18,074 nucleotides of DNA from Nitrospirota bacterium (GTDB lineage: Bacteria > NPL-UPA2 > JAGMAN01). The position numbers and the translations under genes are program-made. The stretch covers positions 1 through 18,074 of the forward strand of contig JAUWHM010000039.1 of NCBI GenBank assembly GCA_030605915.1, in the 5' to 3' direction. Within the stretch, counting starts at the first letter, position 1. Each line of letters starts with the position of its first letter. The notes under the pieces were generated by a model, which worked only from the letters and a program-made list of their open reading frames with translations, was not told the DNA's origin and made no database searches. Positions 7,013 to 13,721 of the stretch are shown piece by piece.

Positions 7013-7407
7013 CGAATATTTTGAAAATTCGAGCTCATCACCTCTTGTGCATACAAGGTTTTCAAGGATACGGTTATAGTCAAGATTTCGTAGAGAATAT
7101 GACTGAAATTGCCAGGAATATAGATTCAAATCCTGAATCACAAATAATTACCGAATGCGACATTATCTGTTCTTGTTGTCCTCACAAGGTAGAAGGAGTA
7201 TGTCAAAAAAGGCTTGATTCTGCTCAAAAGGTTAAAGATATGGACCTGCGAGTTTTGAGAAAGTTATATTTAAAAGATGGAACAAGAGGCAGAGTTAAAG
7301 ATTTTGTTTCCCTTGCAAATACAAAGCTCAGAAATAGTTTTGATGTTCATGATATATGCGGGGATTGCGATTGGAAAGAGAAATGCCTTTGGTTTATTTC
7401 AGTATAG
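7009..7407 (+). CDS. DUF1284 cysteine-rich protein, possible iron-sulfur protein
   Basis: A 132-residue protein matching DUF1284: RAHHLLCIQGFQGYGYSQDFVENM at residues 8-31 (His10-His11, Cys14) and a DIICSCCPHKVEGVC cluster. Nine cysteines fall at about 14, 50, 54, 56, 57, 65, 117, 120 and 126, with the last three in DICGDCDWKEKC. The clustering suggests metal or Fe-S binding. That is inference, since the family function is not known to me. It overlaps bioY by 4 nt, so it is coupled to the biotin transporter. It is more AT-rich than its neighbours. The stop codon is the first base triplet of a long hairpin at 7405-7456. Confidence 0.8.
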   Translation: MTNILKIRAHHLLCIQGFQGYGYSQDFVENMTEIARNIDSNPESQIITECDIICSCCPHKVEGVCQKRLDSAQKVKDMDLRVLRKLYLKDGTRGRVKDFVSLANTKLRNSFDVHDICGDCDWKEKCLWFISV

Positions 7408-7456
7408 GAAAGTACACGTTAGAGCAGTGCTGTTTCACTGTAAAACGTCTTTCCTA
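7405..7456. repeat. Long three-segment hairpin beginning at the DUF1284 stop codon
   Basis: Three nested exact stems are aligned: TAGGAAAG/CTTTCCTA (8 bp), ACGTT/AACGT (5 bp) and CAGTG/CACTG (5 bp), with small internal loops and a 6-nt apical loop. The extent is 52 nt. No U-tract follows, so a standard intrinsic terminator is not indicated. It may be a structured RNA, an mRNA-stabilising 3' hairpin or a REP/MITE-like element. Confidence 0.6.
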
Positions 7457-7458
7457 AC

Positions 7459-7539
7459 TACTGAAAATTCCTATCAGTAAGAAAAGTTACGGTGAAGCAG
7501 TACTGCCTTCGGCTGTATGACGAACCCCCTTTAGGGGGT
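7459..7539. repeat. Series of further hairpins in the DUF1284-dapB gap
   Basis: Downstream of the 7405-7456 hairpin are TACTGA/TCAGTA (7459-7479), a GCAGTACTGC palindrome inside GAAG...CTTC (about 7493-7510), and ACCCCC-TTTA-GGGGGT (7524-7539). The last shares the CCC-TTTA-GGG core with the palindrome at the end of comEC. The whole 144-nt gap is therefore structure-rich and has no reading frame I can support. Confidence 0.5.
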
Positions 7540-7568
7540 GAGGAATTTTCTTGCACGAGGTGAAAAAA

Positions 7569-8390
7569 ATGGTTAAGGTGATTGTAACTGGTGCCGGGGG
7601 GAAGATGGGGCGTAGAATTTCCTCCCTGGTGATGGCTGAAAAGGATATGGAGCTGGTGGGAGCTGTAGAAAGGCAGGGACATCCTTCTCTTGGTAAGGAC
7701 ATTGGCGAACTGTTAGGGCTGGGGAAAACGGGCCTCATCGTGCAGGAAAATTTGAAGAAGGTTATAAATAGCGGCCAAGTGATTATTGACTTTAGCGCTC
7801 CCGAGTCCACTTTGACTCATTTGAGACTGGTGGTAGAACATAAAAAAGCCATGGTCATCGGGACGACAGGATTTAGTGAGGAGGAGCTAAGAGAAATTAA
7901 GGATTTAGCAAAAAATATTCCCTGCCTCATGTCTCCCAATATGAGCTTGGGGGTGAATCTTCTCTTTAAGGTGGCTGGTGATGTGGCCAGGACCTTAGGG
8001 GAAGGATATGACATTGAAATTGTGGAAGCTCACCATCGCCGCAAGAAGGATGCCCCCAGCGGCACGGCTAAGAGATTAGCGGCAATTCTGTCTGAAGCGA
8101 GAGGGAAATCTTTGGAGAAAGTGGCCGTCTATGGCCGCAAGGGAATGACGGGAGAAAGGCCAAAGGAAGCCATTGGCATCCATGCGGTGAGAGGGGGAGA
8201 TATCGTCGGTGACCATACCGTAATCTTTGCCGGAGAAGGGGAAAGAGTGGAACTCGTCCACCGTGCCCACAGCCGGGATACTTTTGCCCGGGGAGCCATT
8301 CGGGCAGCAAGATTCGTGGCCACGGCGACCAATGGACTTTACAGCATGCAGGATGTTTTAAAAGTATCGGAATTTCGATCCAATACTTGA
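7569..8390 (+). CDS. dapB: 4-hydroxy-tetrahydrodipicolinate reductase
   Basis: DapB reduces hydroxy-tetrahydrodipicolinate with NAD(P)H. The N-terminal Rossmann motif is VTGAGGKMGRRI (Gly8-Gly13 region). The catalytic and substrate-binding segment EAHHRRKKDAPSGTAK falls at about residues 153-168, with His155, His156 and the Lys that follows. GTTGFSEEEL and LMSPNMSLGVNLL are also typical. I place the start at ATG 7569 because GAGGTG lies at 7557-7562 at good spacing and the protein then begins with the expected MVKVIVTGAGG. A TTG at 7551 would add six residues. 273 residues is a normal length. Separated from dapL by 90 nt of repeat-like sequence but probably in the same unit. Confidence 0.96.
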   Translation: MVKVIVTGAGGKMGRRISSLVMAEKDMELVGAVERQGHPSLGKDIGELLGLGKTGLIVQENLKKVINSGQVIIDFSAPESTLTHLRLVVEHKKAMVIGTTGFSEEELREIKDLAKNIPCLMSPNMSLGVNLLFKVAGDVARTLGEGYDIEIVEAHHRRKKDAPSGTAKRLAAILSEARGKSLEKVAVYGRKGMTGERPKEAIGIHAVRGGDIVGDHTVIFAGEGERVELVHRAHSRDTFARGAIRAARFVATATNGLYSMQDVLKVSEFRSNT

Positions 8391-8392
8391 TT

Positions 8393-8470
8393 GCACAGAT
8401 TAGAAAGCAGATTACACAGATAACTCTAGTTGAGATAAATCGGTGTAATCAGATTCCGAGCGTAGCGAGG
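8393..8470 (+). repeat. Repeat-derived dapB-dapL spacer that supplies the dapL ribosome binding site
   Basis: The spacer contains GCACAGATTAG and CAGATTACACAGATA phrases of the ATCTGTG family. An exact 8-bp inverted repeat is present, GATTACAC (8410-8417) with GTGTAATC (8443-8450), enclosing a small AACT/AGTT stem. It ends in CCGAGCGTAGCGAGGA, a phrase of repeat character whose GAGG (8467-8470) is the only plausible Shine-Dalgarno for ATG 8481. Confidence 0.5.
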
Positions 8471-8480
8471 ATGTCTTAAA

Positions 8481-9650
8481 ATGGTGAAGCTAAAGCAATC
8501 AAATAGACTGAGTAACCTGCCACCCTATTTATTTGCAAAGATTGATGAGATGAAGCGAAGGGTGATGGAAGAAGGAGTGGATATTATTGACTTAGGAATA
8601 GGAGACCCAGATTTGCCTACTCCTGGCCATATTATCCAGCGGCTTTACCAGGCAGCTCAGGACCCGGTCAATCATCGCTATGCCTCTTATAATGGTCTGG
8701 CGAAATTAAGGGAGGCAATTTCTAAATGGTATGAGAGAAGATTCCAGGTTAAATTAAATCCAGAAAGTGAAGTGCTTCCCCTCATTGGTTCCAAGGAAGG
8801 TATCGGGCATGCTCCCTTGGCCTTCATAAATGAAGGAGACATCGTCTTGGTCCCTGACCCTGGCTATCCCGTCTATCGAGCCGCAACGCTGCTCGCTGGA
8901 GGAGAGCCCTACTTTATGCCCCTCCGCCGGGAAAATGGCTTTCTCCCTGAACTAAATGCCATTAGCCATGAGGTGGCCCGAAAGGCAAAGATGATGTTCC
9001 TTAATTACCCTAACAATCCAACTACTGCTACCGCCAGCAAGGAATTTTTTCAGGAAGTAGTTCGCTTTGCCCAAAAATTCAATATCATTATCTGCCACGA
9101 CGCCGCTTACTCCGAGGTCACCTTTGATGGCTATAGAGCGCCCAGCTTCTTAGAGGTGGAAGGAGCAAAAGAGGTGGGAATAGAGTTTCACAGTCTTTCC
9201 AAGACCTACAATATGACCGGATGGAGGATAGGTTTTGCTGTTGGCAACCAGGAGGTTTTAGCTGCCCTGCTCAGGGTAAAGACGAACCTTGATTCAGGCA
9301 TCTTCCAGGCCATCCAGTATGCTGGCATAGAAGCTTTGACTGTCTCAGTGGATGAGACTCGAAAGACAGTAAAAATTTACCAGGAGAGAAGGGATACCTT
9401 AGTGAAAAGCCTAAAGGAGCTTGGCTGGCAACTGATAAGGCCAAAAGCTACCTTCTATGTCTGGATTCCAATTCCAACTGGTTATACTTCCATGGAGTTT
9501 GCCTCCACCCTCCTCCAGAAAGCGGGCATCGTCACCACCCCTGGAGTGGGATTTGGAGAACATGGGGAAGGATTTATTCGAGTGGCTCTCACCGTTCCCG
9601 AGGAGAGGATTAAAGAAGCTGTTGAACGAATAAGAACGAAGATGCCATAA
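8481..9650 (+). CDS. dapL: LL-diaminopimelate aminotransferase
   Basis: A 389-residue fold type I PLP enzyme. Visible motifs are LGIGDPDLPTP near 38-48, the HRYASYNGLAKLREAI segment, GSKEGIGHAPLAFI, DPGYPVYRAATLLAGGEPYFMPL, NYPNNPTTATA, and the Schiff-base Lys241 in HSLSKTYNMTGWRIGFAVG. The sequence resembles DapL rather than the aspartate aminotransferase or DapC families, and the flanking dapF, dapA and dapB support that role. DapL converts tetrahydrodipicolinate directly to LL-diaminopimelate using glutamate, bypassing the DapD/DapC/DapE steps. The stop at 9648-9650 directly abuts the folK start, so the two are coupled. A related PLP aminotransferase with other specificity is the alternative, but context makes this unlikely. 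Confidence 0.93.
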   Translation: MVKLKQSNRLSNLPPYLFAKIDEMKRRVMEEGVDIIDLGIGDPDLPTPGHIIQRLYQAAQDPVNHRYASYNGLAKLREAISKWYERRFQVKLNPESEVLPLIGSKEGIGHAPLAFINEGDIVLVPDPGYPVYRAATLLAGGEPYFMPLRRENGFLPELNAISHEVARKAKMMFLNYPNNPTTATASKEFFQEVVRFAQKFNIIICHDAAYSEVTFDGYRAPSFLEVEGAKEVGIEFHSLSKTYNMTGWRIGFAVGNQEVLAALLRVKTNLDSGIFQAIQYAGIEALTVSVDETRKTVKIYQERRDTLVKSLKELGWQLIRPKATFYVWIPIPTGYTSMEFASTLLQKAGIVTTPGVGFGEHGEGFIRVALTVPEERIKEAVERIRTKMP

Positions 9651-10124
9651 ATGGTTAAGGCATACATAGGCTTAGGCTCCAATTTGGGAAACCGAAGCGG
9701 AAATATTGAGGAGGCAACAGACTCATTGAAGGCAGTGGATTCTATAGAGGTAAAAAAGATTTCTTCTATCTATGAGACGGAACCAGAGGGAGTAGAGGAC
9801 CAGCCACATTTTTTAAATTGTGCCCTGGAGGTGGAAACAAACCTTCCCCCTCGCAAACTACTGGCCAGCCTGAAGGCCATTGAGAGGCAGATGGGACGGA
9901 GCCGGGGTAAGAGATGTGGACCAAGAATTATCGACTTAGACATCCTCCTCTATGGAGACTTAGTGATGGAGGAGGCTGACCTGGAGATCCCCCATCCCCT
10001 CCTTGCAGAGAGACTTTTTGTTCTGGCTCCTCTATCTGAGATAGCTTCCGAGATAGTTCATCCGAAGTTGGGAAAGAGCATATCAGGTTTACGGAAACAG
10101 TTGGGGGAGAAAAAGGATTTTTGA
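9651..10124 (+). CDS. folK: 2-amino-4-hydroxy-6-hydroxymethyldihydropteridine pyrophosphokinase
   Basis: HPPK transfers pyrophosphate from ATP to the pterin precursor of folate. The 157-residue protein shows the full family pattern: AYIGLGSNLGNR at the start, SSIYETEPEG (about 38-47), FLNCALEVET, and the metal-binding GPRIIDLDILLYG (about 87-99) with both aspartates, followed by IPHPLLAERLFVLAPL. The ATG follows the dapL stop with no gap. Other folate genes are not in the window, so the placement after the dap genes looks opportunistic. The stop is followed by a T-rich run and then a new promoter. Confidence 0.96.
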   Translation: MVKAYIGLGSNLGNRSGNIEEATDSLKAVDSIEVKKISSIYETEPEGVEDQPHFLNCALEVETNLPPRKLLASLKAIERQMGRSRGKRCGPRIIDLDILLYGDLVMEEADLEIPHPLLAERLFVLAPLSEIASEIVHPKLGKSISGLRKQLGEKKDF

Positions 10125-10138
10125 TTTTTGATTTTTTT
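10116..10138. repeat. Short tandem repeat of GATTTTT
   Basis: Three consecutive GATTTTT units, the last with seven T, run through the folK stop codon. No stable hairpin precedes the T-run, so it is not a convincing intrinsic terminator. It may act as an AT-rich upstream element for the adjacent promoter. Confidence 0.5.
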
Positions 10139-10139
10139 G

Positions 10140-10168
10140 TTGACACTTTGAATGTTTCAAAATAAAAT
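10140..10168 (+). promoter_or_regulatory. Sigma70-type promoter for the DUF151-panC group
   Basis: A perfect -35 TTGACA (10140-10145) is followed by a 17-nt spacer and -10 TAAAAT (10163-10168). A T-rich tract lies just upstream. The start point would be near 10175, about 15 nt before the ATG at 10190, leaving a short leader with AAAGGAAG (10176-10183) as the Shine-Dalgarno. Confidence 0.75.
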
Positions 10169-10189
10169 ACATCTGAAAGGAAGTGGCAA

Positions 10190-10591
10190 ATGAACAGGAT
10201 GGAAATTTTCCGAATAAGGACGGATGACCGTCGGGGCGAACAACTTATCGTCTTGAAAGAGAGGGAGGGTAACGGTAGACTCCTTCCCATAATTATTGGA
10301 CCCTATGAGGCAGAGGCTATCAGGATGAAGGTGAGGGGAGTGAAGACAGCTCGTCCTCTCACCCACGACCTGCTCCAAGATACCATTAAGCAATTAGGAG
10401 CAACCCTGGAGAGAATCGTTATTGATAATTTAGATAAAGGAACTTTCTTCGCTAAACTGGTCTTGAGGATGGACAATGACCATGAGGTGAGGGTGGATGC
10501 CCGCCCAAGCGATGCTATTGCTCTGGCTCTTCGATCTGGAGCTCCTATTTTCGTGGAAGAGAAGGTGCTCAGCCTGACCGCCGCCCTTTAG
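10190..10591 (+). CDS. Bifunctional nuclease family protein (BFN, DUF151)
   Basis: A 133-residue protein consisting of a single BFN/DUF151 domain. Typical features are VLKEREGNGRLLPIIIGPYEAEAI (about 22-45, the LPI-x-IG-x-EA pattern), RPLTHDLLQDTIKQLGA, VIDNLDKGTFFAKLVL and the C-terminal DARPSDAIALALRSGAPIFVEE. Plant and bacterial members have been reported with nuclease activity, but the physiological role in bacteria is poorly defined and the biochemical label should be treated with caution. An in-frame ATG at 10199 is an alternative start, but the Shine-Dalgarno fits 10190. It is the first gene after a clear promoter and is followed closely by an unknown gene and panC. Confidence 0.92.
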   Translation: MNRMEIFRIRTDDRRGEQLIVLKEREGNGRLLPIIIGPYEAEAIRMKVRGVKTARPLTHDLLQDTIKQLGATLERIVIDNLDKGTFFAKLVLRMDNDHEVRVDARPSDAIALALRSGAPIFVEEKVLSLTAAL

Positions 10592-10601
10592 GAGGGAAGC
10601 C

Positions 10602-11021
10602 TTGAGAGAGAAGGAAGAGGCTCAATTAGAGGTAGTGGAGATTCTCAGGATAAGCGAACTTCCCGATAGAGCCTTTGCTGAGGTAAGGAGCCAGAAGGGA
10701 GAAGTCCATTGGGAGGAGGCCCCCTTAGAAGAGGCGAGAAGGCAGAGGAAGAAACTAAACTCTTTCCGGGTCATTAAAAAGCGCCTTAAGAGAGACGCTG
10801 CCCCAGCCATAAGACCAGTAGTCAGGCTCGGAGCCAATGGTATAGTTGGCTTTGGCTCCAACCTCATTTATAAGGGCATCGGCCGTGATGGATGTCCCGA
10901 ATACTGGCATATTCCAAGCGGAACTATTTTAGTGGAAGAGGTAAACTACGCTTCACGCCAGATAGCCTCCACCCTTCTCATGCTAAAAGAATGGTCGGCC
11001 CGGAGGAATTATAAAGTGTGA
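10602..11021 (+). CDS. Uncharacterised conserved-looking protein between DUF151 and panC
   Basis: I do not recognise this 139-residue protein. The start is TTG 10602, supported by an excellent Shine-Dalgarno GGAGGG (10591-10596) that overlaps the preceding stop. The N-terminal half is charged (Glu/Arg rich, about 1-65). The C-terminal half is more ordered and Gly-rich: RPVVRLGANGIVGFGSNLIYKG (about 72-93), then a DGCPEYWHIPSGTILVEEV segment and a helix ending in LLMLKEWSARR. No signal peptide or membrane helix is evident. The stop overlaps the panC GTG (GTGA at 11018-11021), so it is translated with panC. The tight coupling suggests a shared function or expression level with pantothenate synthesis, but that is only inference. 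Confidence 0.8.
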   Translation: MREKEEAQLEVVEILRISELPDRAFAEVRSQKGEVHWEEAPLEEARRQRKKLNSFRVIKKRLKRDAAPAIRPVVRLGANGIVGFGSNLIYKGIGRDGCPEYWHIPSGTILVEEVNYASRQIASTLLMLKEWSARRNYKV

Positions 11022-11866
11022 GAGTCATCGAGAAAATTTCTGAGGCAGGGGCTCTTGCCCAGAGGATAAGAGAAGCGGGTAAGACCATTGGCCTTGTTCC
11101 CACCATGGGGGACCTTCACCAAGGCCACCTCAGCTTAATCCGCCAGGCCCGCAAAGACTGCCAGCAAGTCTTCATTAGCATCTTCGTCAATCCCACCCAA
11201 TTTGGACCGAGTGAAGATTATAACAGTTACCCCCGAGATTTGCAGCGAGACAAAAGGTTGGCTGAGAAAGAGGGAGTGGATATTATTTTTGCTCCTTCTC
11301 CGGGCGAGATGTATCCGGAGGGCTACCGGACCTTCGTTGAGGTGGAGAAATTAAGTGAGCCTCTCTGCGGTGGTTCCCGGCCGGGACATTTTCGGGGTGT
11401 GGTAACAATAGTCACTAAATTATTTAATATCATTAGACCCCACATTGCTTATTTTGGCCAGAAGGATGCCCAGCAGGCCATAATTATTAAGCGGATGGCG
11501 CATGACCTTAATATGGATATAGAGATTAAGGTGCTCCCCATCGTTAGGGAGAGAGATGGTTTAGCTTTAAGCTCTCGTAACCAGTATTTGAACGAAGCCG
11601 AGCGTCGAGCCGCCCCCATTTTATATAAGTCCTTGCAGGAAGCTAAGAGGATGATTGAGACCGAGGAGAGGCGAAGCCGCAATATTATCCATAGAATGGA
11701 GGAGATGATTAAGCGAGAAAAATTAGCTAAGATGGATTATGTAGCTATCGTTGATGGAGAAACCCTGGAAGAGCGAGAGAGAGCGGAAGGCAAAGTCCTC
11801 TTTGCTCTTGCGGTCTGGATTGGCAGGACCAGGTTGATTGATAACCTTGCCCTTGAGCTGGACTAA
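11018..11866 (+). CDS. panC: Pantothenate synthetase (pantoate-beta-alanine ligase)
   Basis: PanC joins pantoate and beta-alanine with ATP in coenzyme A synthesis. The ATP-binding signature is present as VPTMGDLHQGHLSL with His34 and His37; most relatives have MGALHEGH, so the Asp at position 32 and Gln at 35 are mild variants. ISIFVNPTQFGPSEDYNSYPR, CGGSRPGHFRGV, AYFGQKDAQQ and ERDGLALSSRNQYL (the KMSKS-like site) are also clear. At 282 residues it has the normal length. The start is GTG 11018 with GGAGG at 11002-11006. panB and panD are not in the window. Confidence 0.97.
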   Translation: MRVIEKISEAGALAQRIREAGKTIGLVPTMGDLHQGHLSLIRQARKDCQQVFISIFVNPTQFGPSEDYNSYPRDLQRDKRLAEKEGVDIIFAPSPGEMYPEGYRTFVEVEKLSEPLCGGSRPGHFRGVVTIVTKLFNIIRPHIAYFGQKDAQQAIIIKRMAHDLNMDIEIKVLPIVRERDGLALSSRNQYLNEAERRAAPILYKSLQEAKRMIETEERRSRNIIHRMEEMIKREKLAKMDYVAIVDGETLEERERAEGKVLFALAVWIGRTRLIDNLALELD

Positions 11867-11883
11867 CATAGAACGGGTGATGA

Positions 11884-11926
11884 GAAGTTGCGTGTATCCC
11901 TTCGCTCAGGGACAGCACGGAACTTC
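11884..11926. repeat. Imperfect long hairpin in the panC-nadX gap
   Basis: GAAGTTGCGTGTATCCC and GGGACAGCACGGAACTTC pair with a few mismatches around the loop TTCGCTCA; the outer six base pairs (GAAGTT/AACTTC) and the inner four (TCCC/GGGA) are exact. It may be a palindromic repeat or an RNA hairpin. No U-tract follows, and the nadX Shine-Dalgarno (AAAGGGA, about 11936-11942) lies just downstream. Confidence 0.5.
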
Positions 11927-11949
11927 AGTTAAGTGAAAGGGACTAAACA

Positions 11950-12756
11950 ATGGCACTGAAGGTAGGAATTATCGGTTGCGGGACGATTGGGAGCGAGCTT
12001 AGCAGAGCGATTGCTGAGGAGATGCCAGAACTGAACTTAGTAGCCCTCAGTGACCTAAAAGCAGAGAAGGCCAGGGAGTTAGCTCAGCGTCTACCCACTA
12101 AGCCCCAGGTTCTACGGACTGATGAGCTAATTGACCGGGTTGACTTAGTAGTGGAAGCGGCTTCCAAGGAGATTGCTGGTGAAGTAGTGGAGAAGGCATT
12201 AAGACAGGGCAAGGACATTATGGTGATGAGCACCGGGGGGCTGTTAGGTAAAGAAAATCTATTCAATTTAGCCCGGGAGAAGAATTGCCGCATTTATCTT
12301 CCATCAGGAGCCTTAGCTGGTTTGGACGGAGTCAAGGCAGCCTCAGGCGGCGGAATAGACTTAGTTACCCTGACTACTCGTAAGCCACCGGCTGGCTTAA
12401 AAGGAGCTCCCTATATAATACAGAATAAAATTGACCTAAATTCAATAAGAGAAGCGAAATTAATCTTTGAAGGAACAGCCGAAGAAGCAGTAGAGGGTTT
12501 CCCCCAGAACATCAATGTGGCGGCAACGGTGAGCCTGGCTGGGATTGGTCCTCAAAGGACAAAGGTGCGGATTATCGCCGATCCAGGCATAGATCGAAAT
12601 ATTCACCAAATTGAAGTTGAGGGCCAGTTCGGAAAATTAACTTCCCGAACGGAAAACCTTCCCTCCCCTTCCAATCCAAAGACCAGCTTCTTAGCCATCC
12701 TCTCCGCTATAGCTACCTTGAAGGGGATAGTAGCCCGGATTAAAATTGGCACTTAA
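11950..12756 (+). CDS. nadX: L-aspartate dehydrogenase
   Basis: This enzyme oxidises aspartate to iminoaspartate with NAD(P), the entry to quinolinate and NAD synthesis in organisms without the FAD-dependent oxidase. The 268-residue protein has an N-terminal Rossmann motif VGIIGCGTIGSEL (about 5-17). The family segments YLPSGALAGLDGVKAA (about 115-130), TTRKPPAGLK, FEGTAEEAVEGFPQNINVAATVSLAGIG, the active-site His in DPGIDRNIHQIEVEG, and NLPSPSNPKTSFLAILSAIATL follow in order. nadA and nadC are absent from the window. It is 83 nt downstream of panC and may share its transcript. The stop codon is directly adjacent to the stop of the opposing gene. Confidence 0.94.
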   Translation: MALKVGIIGCGTIGSELSRAIAEEMPELNLVALSDLKAEKARELAQRLPTKPQVLRTDELIDRVDLVVEAASKEIAGEVVEKALRQGKDIMVMSTGGLLGKENLFNLAREKNCRIYLPSGALAGLDGVKAASGGGIDLVTLTTRKPPAGLKGAPYIIQNKIDLNSIREAKLIFEGTAEEAVEGFPQNINVAATVSLAGIGPQRTKVRIIADPGIDRNIHQIEVEGQFGKLTSRTENLPSPSNPKTSFLAILSAIATLKGIVARIKIGT

Positions 12757-13623
12757 CTATCTCATCGTCTTAATCCAGAACTTCCTTCCATCACTGATGA
12801 AAATCACAGCTCCCTGTCTATCTGTTCGATAGAGCTTTACTCCCATCTTCTGGTATCTTTTCAGGACGACGGGCGAAGGATGTCCGAAGGGATTGCGTCT
12901 TCCCACTGAGATGATAGCTACCTCAGGGTCAACAAGCTCCAGGAAAGGCTCGCCGCTCGAGGAACGGCTTCCCTGGTGAGGGACTTTGATTACCGTGCTC
13001 TTGAGCAAGTGGCCGCAGCTAAGCAGTTGCTCTTCTGCCTCAGCTTCTATGTCAGCGGTAAGGAGTAGGCTTGTCTTTCCATATACTAACTTTATGACCA
13101 CAGAGTTGTTGTTGAGATCTGACCTTGTCCCTTCCAGGAGTGTAGGGGGAGGATTTAAAACATGAATCTTCACTCTCTTATATCCCTTTATACTTGTCCC
13201 CACTTTAACCACCTGATAGGGTATCCTCTTCTTTTCAACCAACCCTAAGAATTCCTCGTAGGAGTAGGTGGTATGGGATTGACCACTGTCCAGGACCAGT
13301 CCTACCTTGAAGTTTCTGAGCACTGTGGGAAGTCCACCCACATGGTCATCGTGGGGATGGGTGAGTAACAGAGTATCTATTCTTCGCACTCCCTTTCTTC
13401 GAAGAAATGGGGTGAGGACCCTCCGGCCCATATCGGAACGGCCTCCCTTGCCGCCATCTATGAGCATGTTTCCCCCGTAGGGAAACTGGATGAAAGCAGA
13501 GTCTCCTTGTCCCACATCAAGGAAAGTTACCTTCAAGAGATGGGAAGGCTGGTAAAGGAGGAATGCCCAGACAGTGATGGCTAAAGCAGTTAGTAGAAAT
13601 ATTAAGAATTTACTTGATTTCAT
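12757..13623 (-). CDS. Membrane-anchored metallo-beta-lactamase protein, the detached C-terminal domain of ComEC
   Basis: A 288-residue protein with one N-terminal membrane helix (about 6-23) followed directly by the ComEC-type beta-lactamase fold: VTFLDVGQGDSAFIQFPYGGNMLIDGG (about 32-58), the metal motif THPHDDHVGG (His89, His91, Asp93, His94), SDLNNNSVVIKL, LLLTADIE, KVPHQGSRSSS and GHPSP. In complete ComEC proteins this domain follows the channel domain in the same chain and is thought to act on incoming DNA. Here it is a separate gene 88 nt downstream of the channel gene. ATG 13623 has no good Shine-Dalgarno. The frame is open upstream to about 13686 but without an ordinary start. Re-initiation after comEC is a possible mode of expression. 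Confidence 0.9.
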   Translation of the reverse strand: MKSSKFLIFLLTALAITVWAFLLYQPSHLLKVTFLDVGQGDSAFIQFPYGGNMLIDGGKGGRSDMGRRVLTPFLRRKGVRRIDTLLLTHPHDDHVGGLPTVLRNFKVGLVLDSGQSHTTYSYEEFLGLVEKKRIPYQVVKVGTSIKGYKRVKIHVLNPPPTLLEGTRSDLNNNSVVIKLVYGKTSLLLTADIEAEAEEQLLSCGHLLKSTVIKVPHQGSRSSSGEPFLELVDPEVAIISVGRRNPFGHPSPVVLKRYQKMGVKLYRTDRQGAVIFISDGRKFWIKTMR

Positions 13624-13706
13624 AGCAAATTCAAAACCACAGGGGCCACACGGTAAAACAGTGCCGATTCTCAGGCAGAGAAAAATTTATATTTTACACT
13701 AAAGTG

Positions 13707-13721
13707 CTCCCCTAAAGGGAG
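13707..13721. repeat. Palindrome carrying the comEC stop codon
   Basis: CTCCC and GGGAG flank a CTAAA loop. On the minus strand the loop is TTTAG and provides the TAG stop of the ComEC channel protein. It shares the CCC-TTTA-GGG core with the hairpin at 7524-7539. It lies at the point where the channel part and the metallo-beta-lactamase part of ComEC are separated. Confidence 0.5.

Noticed and set aside
7551..7568. TTG at 7551 as the dapB start
   Set aside because: ATG 7569 has GAGGTG at proper spacing and gives the expected N-terminus of the family.
10116..10138. T-run after folK as an intrinsic terminator
   Set aside because: No GC-rich hairpin precedes it, and it is better described as a GATTTTT tandem repeat next to a promoter.
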